The notes under the pieces were generated by a model. The model saw nothing but the letters and a program-made list of their open reading frames with translations. It did not search any database and was not told where the DNA came from. Below, piece by piece: positions 7,750 through 16,300 of a stretch of 64,000 bases of DNA (within the stretch, counting starts at the first letter, position 1; every line of letters begins with the position of its first letter). The stretch is from Nitrospira japonica (GTDB taxonomy: Bacteria; Nitrospirota; Thermodesulfovibrionia; UBA6902), in assembly GCA_020723105.1 (NCBI GenBank), contig DYJL01000006.1, positions 1-64,000 on the forward strand. Reading direction: 5' to 3'. The position numbers and the translations under genes were made by a program.

Positions 7750-10608
7750 TTACGTATGTTGGGCTAATGGCATTAGTTTTGGGGCGAGGATTTTCAACAC
7801 CTGAACAGGCAATGAACTTGTAAAGGTATAATTGTCGGCTTCAGGGCCCCCTACATATGCAGTTATTGTGCCAAAAAAGCGGTCCCCGAGGAAGAAGACA
7901 AAGACGGCTGTACGGTTTATGGCTTCGGACCTGATTAACCGTCTGCCGGGACCATATATTTCATGACGATTATCTCCTGTGCCGGTTTTCCCGCCTATTA
8001 CTATCGGTGTTCCATCTGCTTCTGTAAAAGCCCTGTGTATACTATGTGCAGTCCCGTTTTCAACAACCCCAATCATTGCTTCTTTTATTGCATCTGCAAC
8101 TTCCGGAAGCAGTACCCTTTCTCCCTGTGCGGGCTGCTGTCTCAGGATGGTTTCATACGGTGTGTCTTTGGCAAAGTGCAGCTCCTGTATTCTTCGGGAT
8201 GGATACCACATGCCATTGTTAAGGATTATTCCTGCTAATTCTGAAAGAGCTTCAGGCCGGTCTGCTGAGCTGCCGATTGCTGTTGCATAAGAGGGAACCA
8301 GTGAATCAAAAGGATATCTCAGATTTTTCCACGCACGATGGATTTCAGAGAAGGCTTCAAGCTCAAGAATGGTTTTAATTCTGATATCCTGTGCATTCTT
8401 CCAGGGCGTTTTGAAAAGCCAGGTATAAACCTCTCTGAGTTCGTTTTCACTGACTTTAATCAGTTCAGAAAGGCTGGTGTCAGGGTGGTTATACATATAT
8501 GCAGCAGTCCAGAGTTCCAGAGGATGGATATGGGATTTAGCTCCTCTGTCAGTAACAGGATATGTTTCCGGAGCCTGATACTTGCGATAGAAGCGGCGGA
8601 GAAATATTTTCCCTTCCCTGTCAGCAAAACGCTCCAGATAGGCCTGCCTCCCTGGTGCATCAATGTCATTTAAAAGATGCTCAACACCCGGACGCCTGAA
8701 AATATAATGATGGACAATGTCACGCATCATCCGTATAAACACAAGGTTGACGGAATTATGAAAGGCTTCCTGTACAGAGATGACTCTTTTGTCGTACTTG
8801 TTATCAAAATTCGAAAAGGTATGGACCCCGCCGCCTGTGAAGAAAGATTCAGCCGGGCTGGCTGAATAATGTCTTTTCATGGCTGCAGTCAGCGTAGCCT
8901 GCAAACTTATATCACCGGAATTTGAAAGATAATCTATGACCCATTTGCTCAGTTGATCAGCTTCCGGGATGTGGATTGTGCGTAGTTGTTCCTTTGGAAG
9001 TCCGGAATAGCGTTTATGGAGGGCGGCCATAATTTCAAGATATGTAATAAGGGTGCGGAGTTTGGCTGAAGAGCCCAGTTCAAGTTTTACCCCCTCGTTA
9101 ATATTGAAAGGCTGATCAAAGTTGTCAGCCTGTATCCTGAGAAGATTTGCGCCTGGAGTTTTTTCATATAGTGTAAAGCTGTAGATGACATTTGCAGGAT
9201 TTCTGTTTCCCAACAGATGTCCGCCTTGCAGGCCGGCGGCTTTGGTGAATTCGGGTTCTCTTAATTTACTCAGAGTGTCGGTCACTTCTTTTTGTGACCT
9301 GTAATCCAGGCTGTTTGTTACACTAAGATCCAGGAGATCAAGATCGTAAAGACTGGGAACTTTAAGAAGGGAGAGAAGCTTGGGCCGTATGGCGTTTGCT
9401 GCCTTACGATCCACAAAAGAGCTTCTTCTTGAAACCGGCATATATTGTTTAACAGTCAGTTTTGTCAGCAATGCAGCATTCCGCTCCTGTGAAGAGATAA
9501 TGCCGTTGTCAGCAAGCAAACGAATATAGCTGTTGGTTTTGGTTTCAAGGGCGTCTGGCTTCTCAAGCAGATAGTATGTGGGGCGTCTCTGTGCAAGGAA
9601 CAGACTCAAAACCTGCTTATAGGCGCGGGCCCATTCAGTCAGTTTTGATTTTGCAGCATGGGCCTCAGGGCTTTTTGCAAGGCAGTTATTAATGGAATTG
9701 AAATCAGCCTGATACCAGGCATATAAGCCGTCGCCAATGCCGTTAACCTGTCCATAACCCGGAACAGCGCCAAGCGGGATGGAGTTGATATAATCAAGAA
9801 CAATACGAGACCTGCTTTCAGTTGTTTCCTTACCATTGAGATAGGCTCGCAGGGCCGCAGAGGTCATTTGCCTGTACTTTTCATGAATAGAAGAAGTCAA
9901 TCCATCGGGGGAATGACGGTATTTCTCCATCTGAGTGGCCAGAGTGCTTCCGCCCGGGACCCTTTCATCCCTGACGACCAGATGGCGTCCTTTAAACATG
10001 ACCGCTTTTGCAAGACGGTCCCACTCTACTGCCGGATTAAGATATGGCAGTTGGGAATTAAGAAGTTCCTTGTTCTCAATAAAAAGGAGGCTCTTAACAA
10101 TGACTTCAGGTATGTTATCAAACTTATTGTAGATGCGTTCCGGGTAATGAGAGGCAAACAGTATGTTACTGTTCTGGTCTAAAATCTGCAGCCCGGACTG
10201 GGTCTTCTCATGGAATGTTGTGAAATATCCCCTGTCAGTAATCTCAGTGAGATTTTCTGAAAAGCGTGCCTGAGATTTGATTTCATAACCATTGGCAGTT
10301 AACCTGTCTATGAAGGCAGGCAGGAGGGTATACCCCAACCGTTTGTCATAAGGTCCTGTTTTTGGAAAACGTATAGAAGGACTCGGCCCTGGCTCCATCC
10401 AGAACGTCATGCCTTTTGCTGTCTGGTTCAGAAAGAAAGCCTGAAACCGGGAGGTTTGTAACTCATAAACAGTAAGAGTTGCAAGCACTGCTGTAGCTAA
10501 TGCTATCCATCTTAAAGTAAATTTATTGCCCTTTATCCGGTGTACGGGCTTATTTTTGTAATGAAAGAATAATTTTACTATTCCCGTAGGAATTAATGAT
10601 TTCTCCAT
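7750..10608 (-). CDS. Bifunctional peptidoglycan glycosyltransferase/transpeptidase (class A PBP)
   Basis: 952 residues. One N-terminal transmembrane segment (about 30-48) anchors it in the inner membrane. The GT51 transglycosylase domain (about 150-310) shows the IENKELL glutamate motif and the VPGGSTLATQMEKYRHSP region. The C-terminal transpeptidase domain has SxxK (SSAK, about residue 522), SxN (SVN) and the KTGTG motif near the C-terminus. It polymerises and crosslinks glycan strands. It is longer and more divergent than classical PBP1a/1b, so I give no symbol. It stands alone on the minus strand, separated from pilB and the hydrogenase by repeat-filled gaps. Confidence 0.88.
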   Translation of the reverse strand: MEKSLIPTGIVKLFFHYKNKPVHRIKGNKFTLRWIALATAVLATLTVYELQTSRFQAFFLNQTAKGMTFWMEPGPSPSIRFPKTGPYDKRLGYTLLPAFIDRLTANGYEIKSQARFSENLTEITDRGYFTTFHEKTQSGLQILDQNSNILFASHYPERIYNKFDNIPEVIVKSLLFIENKELLNSQLPYLNPAVEWDRLAKAVMFKGRHLVVRDERVPGGSTLATQMEKYRHSPDGLTSSIHEKYRQMTSAALRAYLNGKETTESRSRIVLDYINSIPLGAVPGYGQVNGIGDGLYAWYQADFNSINNCLAKSPEAHAAKSKLTEWARAYKQVLSLFLAQRRPTYYLLEKPDALETKTNSYIRLLADNGIISSQERNAALLTKLTVKQYMPVSRRSSFVDRKAANAIRPKLLSLLKVPSLYDLDLLDLSVTNSLDYRSQKEVTDTLSKLREPEFTKAAGLQGGHLLGNRNPANVIYSFTLYEKTPGANLLRIQADNFDQPFNINEGVKLELGSSAKLRTLITYLEIMAALHKRYSGLPKEQLRTIHIPEADQLSKWVIDYLSNSGDISLQATLTAAMKRHYSASPAESFFTGGGVHTFSNFDNKYDKRVISVQEAFHNSVNLVFIRMMRDIVHHYIFRRPGVEHLLNDIDAPGRQAYLERFADREGKIFLRRFYRKYQAPETYPVTDRGAKSHIHPLELWTAAYMYNHPDTSLSELIKVSENELREVYTWLFKTPWKNAQDIRIKTILELEAFSEIHRAWKNLRYPFDSLVPSYATAIGSSADRPEALSELAGIILNNGMWYPSRRIQELHFAKDTPYETILRQQPAQGERVLLPEVADAIKEAMIGVVENGTAHSIHRAFTEADGTPIVIGGKTGTGDNRHEIYGPGRRLIRSEAINRTAVFVFFLGDRFFGTITAYVGGPEADNYTFTSSLPVQVLKILAPKLMPLAQHT

Positions 10609-10699
10609 AACCTGCCTTGAAATATTTCACATTCAGTTTCTTTATCGGCGTATTCCCTGGCAACTTTAATATTTATCATGCATGGCGAACTCTGTGCAG

Positions 10700-10860
10700 G
10701 ACATGGAAGGCTGTGGAGGAATTTCTATACGACACCTTTGAAAAGGGATTAGGGGATAGGGCGTAGGGATTAGATAAGAAGAAATAAGAAGAACAGTTCG
10801 AAGCAAAAATGTAATATGCCATTTGTCGATTATAGAAATTCTGAAACAGCTTTCCATGTC
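10700..10860. repeat. MITE-like dispersed element, copy A
   Basis: 161-bp element with about 30-bp imperfect terminal inverted repeats (left 10700-10729, right 10831-10860; 25 of 30 positions agree). It contains a degenerate heptamer tract (GGGATTA, GGGGATA, GGGCGTA) and no coding sequence. The whole element is repeated in inverted orientation at 28928-29079. It fills the middle of the 404-bp gap upstream of the hydrogenase; the rest of that gap holds the hydrogenase promoter candidate. Confidence 0.85.
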
Positions 10861-10927
10861 ACTTGAAAGATCTTAAATATAATTTCAGGTCGTTGCTGAT
10901 GAGTGACACGGAATAATTATTTTTTAG

Positions 10928-10956
10928 TTGACATGTATATGTTTTTATGATAATTT
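10928..10956 (+). promoter_or_regulatory. Candidate sigma-70 promoter of the hydrogenase operon
   Basis: TTGACA at 10928-10933 matches the -35 consensus. A 17-bp spacer leads to TAATTT at 10951-10956. Transcription would start about 50 bp before the ATG of the small subunit, which has a strong ribosome binding site (AAGGAGGTGG). Confidence 0.5.
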
Positions 10957-11012
10957 TTCGGTTAAGAAGCGCCTGACCCATCCTTAAATAGCTTAAAGAA
11001 GGAGGTGGACTT

Positions 11013-12101
11013 ATGAAATTTGTGTCTTATGATTTACTGCGGGGAGTATCAGAATCAACAGCAGCTCTCATTGACAGGAAAATATCCCGAAGAGACTTCA
11101 TGAAATTCTGCACCGGAATGGCTGCGTTACTGGCTTTGCCTGCTTCGTTTGCCCCCAAAATTGCCGAGGCCATAAGCGGTAAAAAACCCTATCTCGTATG
11201 GCTTGAATTTCAGGATTGTGCCGGAGATACAGAGGCTTTATTGAGGACCACGGCTCCGGTTGTCGGAGACATAGTCCTGGATGTTTTTGCGGTTGAATAT
11301 CATGAAACAATCATGGCGGCTGCCGGGAAACAGGCTGAAAAATCGCTGATGGATATAGTTAAAAATCATGAAGGGAATTATTTCGTAGTTGTTGAGGGTT
11401 CCATACCTGTTAAAGATGATGGAATATATTGCTGTGTCGGCGGAAGGACGGCCGTTGATATAGCAAGGGAAGTTTGTGGCAATGCGGTTGCAACGATAGC
11501 TGTTGGCACCTGTGCTACATACGGCGGCATTCCTGCTGCACGCCCTAACCCAACAGGGGCCGTTGGCGTAAAAGAGGCCATACCAAATGCAACCGTAATT
11601 AATTTACCAGGTTGCCCCGTGAATGCAGAGAATATTACTGCATGCGTTGTTCACTATCTTACATTTGGAGCCCTTCCCAACACGGACAAACTCGGAAGGC
11701 CTTATTTTGCCTTTGGCAAGAGAATTCATGACAATTGTGAGAGAAGGGCGCATTTTGACGCCGGGCAATTCGCAAGGCAATGGGGCGATGAAGGACACAG
11801 GCAGGGATGGTGCCTTTATGAAATGGGTTGCAAAGGCCCTGAGACCTTCCACAATTGTCCAACCATTAAATACAATGAAGGCACAAGCTGGCCTGTTCAG
11901 GCCGGACACGGATGTCTTGGCTGTTCTGAGCCTCATTTCTGGGATACCATGAGTCCCTTCTATAAGAGACTGCCGAAAGTTCCCGGCGTAAGCATTGAAA
12001 GCACGGCGGATAAAATCGGTGCAGGACTTGCCGCAGCTACAGCCGCAGGTCTTGTAATTCATGGAATCGGAAGGGCTATGTCGCTGAAAAAAGAAGAATA
12101 A
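11013..12101 (+). CDS. hyaA: Periplasmic uptake [NiFe] hydrogenase, small subunit
   Basis: 362 residues. A Tat signal (SRRDFMK, 25-31, plus hydrophobic stretch) sends the folded heterodimer to the periplasm. A C-terminal hydrophobic helix (about 333-352) should anchor it. Iron-sulfur ligands are visible: proximal C69, C167 and C201; distal H239, C242, C267 and C273; medial C282, C301 and C304. The position expected to give the second proximal-cluster Cys (CxxC) is Asp72 (DCAGDTE). A 3Cys/1Asp proximal cluster is known from the actinobacterial-type (group 1h) enzyme of Ralstonia, so this may be functional. It is first in a small/large/cytochrome b/protease operon, hence the hya-style name; the exact group is not assigned. 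Confidence 0.93.
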   Translation: MKFVSYDLLRGVSESTAALIDRKISRRDFMKFCTGMAALLALPASFAPKIAEAISGKKPYLVWLEFQDCAGDTEALLRTTAPVVGDIVLDVFAVEYHETIMAAAGKQAEKSLMDIVKNHEGNYFVVVEGSIPVKDDGIYCCVGGRTAVDIAREVCGNAVATIAVGTCATYGGIPAARPNPTGAVGVKEAIPNATVINLPGCPVNAENITACVVHYLTFGALPNTDKLGRPYFAFGKRIHDNCERRAHFDAGQFARQWGDEGHRQGWCLYEMGCKGPETFHNCPTIKYNEGTSWPVQAGHGCLGCSEPHFWDTMSPFYKRLPKVPGVSIESTADKIGAGLAAATAAGLVIHGIGRAMSLKKEE

Positions 12102-12130
12102 ACAATTCATAGAGAGGGAGGTGAGTTACA

Positions 12131-13840
12131 TTGGCAAAATTAGTAATTGACCCGATAACAAGGATTGAAGGCCACCTCAGGATTGAGGCCAAGGTTGAAG
12201 GCGGAAAGGTCGTTGACGCCTGGAGCTCCAGCACTATGTTCAGAGGGATTGAAATCATCCTGAAGGGGCGGGACCCGAGAGATGCCTGGGCTTTCACGCA
12301 GCGTATATGAGGGGTCTGAACAACGGTTCACGCAACCGCCTCGGTGAGAGCGGTCGAAGACGCATTAGGCATCACAATTCCTGACAACGCAAGAATTATT
12401 CGGAATCTCATTTCAGGTATTCAGTACGTTCAGGATCATGTAATTCATTTTTATCATCTACATGCTCTGGACTGGGTTGATATTGTAAGCGCATTAAAGG
12501 CAGACCCTGCAAAGACTTCAGCGCTTGCACAGTCCATTTCAGACTGGTCCCAATCGGGCACAGATTATTTTAAAGGCATTCAGGACAAACTCAAGGCTTT
12601 TGTTGAAAATGGCCAGCTCGGTCCATTCTCAAATGCTTACTGGGGGCATCCGGCATACAAACTTCCGGCAGAAGCAAATCTCATGGCAGTGGCCCATTAT
12701 CTTGAAGCGCTCGACTGGCAGAGAGACGTTATAAAAATACAGGCCCTTCTTGGAGCAAAGAATCCGCACGCACAGACCTATATTGTAGGCGGCATGTCCA
12801 TTCCTGTGGACCCCAACAGCCAGAATGCGCTTAATGCCGGAAGCATCGCCTTCATGCACGGCCTTGCAAAAAAAGCTCACGAGTTTGTTGACAAGGTATA
12901 TATCCCGGATGTCCTTGCTGTTGCGCCTTTCTATCTGGATTGGGCCGGACATGGAGCAGGCGTCGGCAATTTCCTCAGCTATGGTGAATTCCCAAATGAT
13001 AACAGGAGCAACACTGATAACCTCTGGCTGCAGCGTGGAATAATACTCAATAAGGATCTGTCAAAGGTTCATCCTGTTGATCATACAAAGGTCACAGAAT
13101 ATGTAACCCATTCATGGTATGAATATTCAGGCGGGGACAGTTCAGCAAAACATCCGTGGGAAGGTGAAACTAATTATAAATACACGGGCCCCAAGCCTCC
13201 ATATGAGTATCTCGATACAGATGCAAAATACTCCTGGCTGAAAGCCCCGCGTTACGATGATAAGGCCATGGAAGTAGGCCCTCTCTCAAGGATGCTCGTA
13301 GCCTACGCCTCAGGACATAAGAGGGTGCAGGATGTAGTAAATGGTGTGCTGAAAGCATTGGGTGTGGGCCCGGCAGCATTGTTTTCAACCCTTGGAAGAA
13401 TCGCTGCGCGTGCTATTGAAACCCTGGTGACTGCGGAACAGCTCCCTGTATGGATTGACCAGCTTGCTGCGAATATGAAAAAGGGTGATCTGAAAATTCA
13501 TGCAGGTGAAAAGTGGGATCCGTCCGAATGGCCTGAGGAGGCAAGGGGTTATGGTTTGCACGAGGCTCCAAGAGGAGCGCTTGGCCACTGGGTAAATATC
13601 AGGAACGGGAAGATTGTAAATTACCAGTGTGTGGTTCCCGGCACCTGGAACGGCTCCCCGAGAGACGCCAATAACCAGAGAGGTCCGTATGAAGAGGCGC
13701 TTATAGGAACGCCGGTAGCCAATATTGAGCAGCCTGTTGAGATACTCAGAACAGTCCATTCCTTCGACCCCTGTATGGCGTGTGCTGTTCATGTGGTAGA
13801 CCCTGATGGCAATGAGGTTACAAGGATAAGAATAAAATAA
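12131..13840 (+). CDS. hyaB: [NiFe] hydrogenase large subunit with two in-frame UGA codons (probable double selenoprotein)
   Basis: Catalytic large subunit, 569 residues if both internal UGAs are read through. The TTG start at 12131 has a ribosome binding site (GGGAGGTGA) 5-6 bp upstream. The frame opens with the canonical [20 protein letters not shown], so the GTG at 12344 is not the start. UGA at 12308-12310 (codon 60) and 12317-12319 (codon 63) sit where all relatives have the N-terminal CxxC (RI-C-GV-C-TTVHA). The frame and homology continue unbroken afterwards. The C-terminal motif keeps cysteines (DPC548xxC551xxH554), and the 15-residue tail after H554 fits cleavage by the downstream protease. 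Selenocysteine at both positions is inferred; nonfunctional decay or sequencing error would need two precise hits. Confidence 0.85.
12335..12354 (+). promoter_or_regulatory. SECIS-like hairpin downstream of the two UGA codons
   Basis: ACCGC (12335-12339) pairs with GCGGT (12350-12354). Inside, CTC (12340-12342) pairs with GAG (12346-12348), leaving one bulged A and an apical GGU (12343-12345). The apex is about 24 nt after the second UGA and 33 nt after the first, both within the distance usual for bacterial SECIS elements. A G-rich apical loop with GGU resembles the E. coli fdhF element. A competing small hairpin, CGGTT/AACCG (12324-12338), also exists. I folded this by eye only. Confidence 0.5.
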
Positions 13841-13855
13841 GAAAGGGGGATGGAT

Positions 13856-14509
13856 ATGAAAAATGAGCGAGTGAGAGTATATACCTGGGAATTCCCTATA
13901 AGGTTTGCCCACTGGATTAATTTTCTCTGTATCCTGGCCCTTTCAGTTACGGGTTTCTATATCGGCGCCCCTTTTGTACATGCATATTCCTCGAAACAGT
14001 GGATTATGGGCTGGATGCGGCTCATTCATTTTGTTGCGGCATATGCTTTTATGATGAGTATAATCATCAGGCTCTACTGGTCGCTTATGGGGAATAAGTA
14101 TGCATGCATGTGCAGTTGGCTAAGCAACATTGGGGATGTTGGCAAAGACATCAAGTGCTATCTCCTGCTGGGCGATAAGACGAAATGCCGTGTCGGACAT
14201 TCCGCACTCGCAGGGCTGACGTACCTGATCATCTTTGTAATTTTCATTTTTGAGATCGTTTCAGGTTTTGCCCTGTATTCGGCAAACCATACAGGCGCAA
14301 TCTGGACGCTTCTCGGAGGATGGCTGACAGGCGTTATGCTGCTCCCAACTATCAAATTGTATCATCACATCTTCATGTATGTAATACTTGCATTTGTTAT
14401 GGTTCATGTTTATATTGCATGGTTTTCGGATTCCCGAGATAAGATCGGCCTGATGGGCTCGATTTTCACAGGGTACAAGTTTGTGCCAGAAAAGGATTTG
14501 GAGCAATAA
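13856..14509 (+). CDS. hyaC: Ni/Fe-hydrogenase b-type cytochrome subunit
   Basis: About 217 residues with four transmembrane segments (near 20-40, 60-80, 120-145 and 165-190). Conserved histidines for two b hemes are visible (RFAHWINF near the start, MRLIHF, HSALAG, and KLYHHIFMYVILAFVMVHVY). It takes electrons from the small subunit to the quinone pool. I prefer the ATG at 13856, 6 bp after the GGGGG of the ribosome binding site, over the ATG at 13850, which is too close. It follows the large subunit by 15 bp and is closed by a terminator at 14543. Confidence 0.92.
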   Translation: MKNERVRVYTWEFPIRFAHWINFLCILALSVTGFYIGAPFVHAYSSKQWIMGWMRLIHFVAAYAFMMSIIIRLYWSLMGNKYACMCSWLSNIGDVGKDIKCYLLLGDKTKCRVGHSALAGLTYLIIFVIFIFEIVSGFALYSANHTGAIWTLLGGWLTGVMLLPTIKLYHHIFMYVILAFVMVHVYIAWFSDSRDKIGLMGSIFTGYKFVPEKDLEQ

Positions 14510-14542
14510 AGTTCAGGAATAAGGATTAAGATAAGATATTGT

Positions 14543-14583
14543 AAGCCCCGGAGATGCAATATAGTTTCCGGGGCTTTATTTTA
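14543..14583 (+). terminator. Intrinsic terminator or attenuator between cytochrome b and protease genes
   Basis: A 10-bp perfect stem (14543-14552 with 14567-14576, AAGCCCCGGA/TCCGGGGCTT) is followed by TTATTTT. It sits just before the ribosome binding site of the maturation protease, so it may lower protease expression relative to the structural genes. Confidence 0.75.
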
Positions 14584-14593
14584 GGAGGGGTTT

Positions 14594-15088
14594 TTGAACA
14601 TAGCAGTTTTTGGCATCGGCAATATACTTTTGAGTGATGATGGTGTTGGGGTGCATGCAATAAATAAATTAAAAGAAGAGTACACGTTTCCGCCCTCCGT
14701 TGAGTTGATAGACGGAGGAACTAAGGGGCTGGATCTCCTGCCGCTGTTTGAAGGCAGGGACAAGGTTTTGATTATTGACGCTGCGAATTTCAGGAAAGAG
14801 GCTGGAACTATAGACATCGTAGAAGGCGACAGGCTTCCCGCTTTTCTGAGTTTAAAACTCTCAGTGCATCAGATAGGACTTCCGGATACGCTTTTTGCAA
14901 TGCGTTTACTGGAAATTACTCCTGCCGAGATGTGCCTGATTGGAATACAGCCAGAGTCAATGGAAACAGGGACAGAATTATCAGAGACGATACAGGTAAA
15001 GCTAACGGACCTTGCAGATAACGTTATCCAGAAATTGAGAAGTTGGGGCGTTGACGTGACGCCTGTAAAGGATTCCCATTACATGTAA
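14594..15088 (+). CDS. hyaD: Hydrogenase maturation endopeptidase (HyaD/HybD/HycI family)
   Basis: 164 residues starting at TTG with a strong AGGAGGGG site. The family nickel-sensing residues are present: D16 (GIGNILLSDDGVG), D62 (IIDAAN) and H92 (SVHQIGLPD), matching E16/D62/H93 of E. coli HybD. After nickel insertion it removes the C-terminal tail of the large subunit behind the DPCxxCxxH motif. Its presence argues that the neighbouring large subunit, despite its UGA codons, is still made and processed. The 3' end overlaps uppP on the opposite strand by 10 bp. Confidence 0.93.
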   Translation: MNIAVFGIGNILLSDDGVGVHAINKLKEEYTFPPSVELIDGGTKGLDLLPLFEGRDKVLIIDAANFRKEAGTIDIVEGDRLPAFLSLKLSVHQIGLPDTLFAMRLLEITPAEMCLIGIQPESMETGTELSETIQVKLTDLADNVIQKLRSWGVDVTPVKDSHYM

Positions 15089-15870
15089 TAAAAAAGCACG
15101 ATTGCGCCGAAGATGATACGGTATATTGCAAAGGCGTTAAAGGTATGTCTTGTAACAAATCCGAGGAAGGCCTTTATAACAAGCAAGGCTGAAAAAAAGG
15201 ATACAAGGAAACCAACTGCAAAAATGGGCAGATCATTTGCTGATAGATAGCCAATGTTTTTTAGCAGATCGTATGATGTAGCGGCAAACATGGTGGGTAT
15301 TGCGAGGAAGAAGGAGAATTCTGTAGCGGTTTTCCGCTCTAAGCCGAAACACATAGCACCCATTATTGTTGCACCGGCCCTTGAAACTCCCGGGAAAAGT
15401 GACAGGGTCTGGGCCAGGCCAATGCCCAAAGCCTGTTTAAATGAAACGTCATCTATATCTGTAACAGCCGGTTTTTTTACAATTCTTTCAATTATAACTA
15501 TGGCAATTCCACCAACGATTAGTGCAATGGCAACGGTTACCGGATTAAATAAGTGATGTTTTATAAAGGAATGAGCAATAAGCCCAAAAAATACTGCGGG
15601 AAGAAAGGCTGTCAGGAGATTTATCAAAAAGCGGTTAGTCTTTTCTGTGCCGATACCTTTTATTGTGGAGGAGACCTTTTCACGATACATCCACACTACT
15701 GCCAGTATTGCTCCAAGCTGAATAAATACCTCAAATGTTTTTGCTGTATCATTGGTAAAGCCGAGTATATCGCCTGCAAGAATGAGGTGGCCTGTTGAAG
15801 ATACGGGTAGAAATTCAGTAACACCCTCAACTATCCCAAGCATTGCTGCCTTTAAGATTTCTGTATTCAT
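15079..15870 (-). CDS. uppP: Undecaprenyl-diphosphatase UppP (BacA)
   Basis: 263 residues, highly hydrophobic, with about seven or eight transmembrane segments. Family signatures are present: GIVEGVTEFLPVSSTGHLIL (residues 12-31) with the catalytic glutamates and Ser/His, and the second motif FPGVSRAGATI (about 157-167). It dephosphorylates undecaprenyl pyrophosphate to recycle the lipid carrier for cell-wall synthesis, and confers bacitracin tolerance. It is monocistronic and tail-to-tail with the hydrogenase protease. Confidence 0.96.
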   Translation of the reverse strand: MNTEILKAAMLGIVEGVTEFLPVSSTGHLILAGDILGFTNDTAKTFEVFIQLGAILAVVWMYREKVSSTIKGIGTEKTNRFLINLLTAFLPAVFFGLIAHSFIKHHLFNPVTVAIALIVGGIAIVIIERIVKKPAVTDIDDVSFKQALGIGLAQTLSLFPGVSRAGATIMGAMCFGLERKTATEFSFFLAIPTMFAATSYDLLKNIGYLSANDLPIFAVGFLVSFFSALLVIKAFLGFVTRHTFNAFAIYRIIFGAIVLFYYM

Positions 15871-15961
15871 TAATCAACGATTGTAACAAGTTACAGCGGT
15901 TTTATCCAATCATTTGGTAATGCTGTCAATTTTAAATGCCTTCTGTTAAAATCCTCATCTA

Positions 15962-16222
15962 ATGAGTAACTCATCCCATAACCCTTCAAATGACAAAGAG
16001 AAAAAAAGAGAGCTCTTCCGTTATCTCGGAATAGCGAGCACTGTCGGGATAAACCTTGTAATATGTACATTTATTGGTTTTGCAATCGGCTATTATTTAT
16101 TAGACCGGTTTTTCAATACATTTCCGTGGCTTACCATCATATTTACGGTGTTGGGCATTGTGGCAGGGTTTAAGTATTTGTTTAAAATTGTGTCAAAGAT
16201 AGGCAATGATAAGGGAAAATAG
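15962..16222 (+). CDS. AtpZ/AtpI-type small membrane protein
   Basis: 86 residues: a hydrophilic N-terminus then two transmembrane helices (about 25-48 and 55-76) with GFAIGYYLLDRF. This is the AtpZ-like AtpI superfamily pattern, small proteins normally encoded ahead of F-type ATP synthase genes and implicated in c-ring assembly or Mg/Ca transport. Here no atpB or atpE follows; the next large genes are dsrAB. No obvious ribosome binding site precedes the ATG. Function is from family resemblance only. Confidence 0.7.
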   Translation: MSNSSHNPSNDKEKKRELFRYLGIASTVGINLVICTFIGFAIGYYLLDRFFNTFPWLTIIFTVLGIVAGFKYLFKIVSKIGNDKGK

Positions 16223-16300
16223 AAAATTAATCAGCGAATATCACTTTTATGTCACTCCCTCTGGATAGTCTTTCTCTAAATAGATTACGGATAAGCCGGA

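Noticed and set aside
10666-10857. A 63-residue reading frame over the repeat at 10700-10860
   Set aside because: It lies across a dispersed repeat, lacks a ribosome binding site and has a low-complexity composition.
12308-12319. Genome-wide reassignment of UGA to Cys or Gly
   Set aside because: Many genes here end in TGA (for example pilS, cobB, dsrJ, nrdJ) and prfB carries a working RF2 UGA frameshift site.
12131-13840. The hydrogenase large subunit as a pseudogene starting at the GTG at 12344
   Set aside because: Homology runs through both UGAs without a gap, the Tat small subunit, cytochrome b and specific protease are intact, and the breaks fall only on the two active-site cysteines. 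A shortened protein would lack the metal-binding N-terminus.
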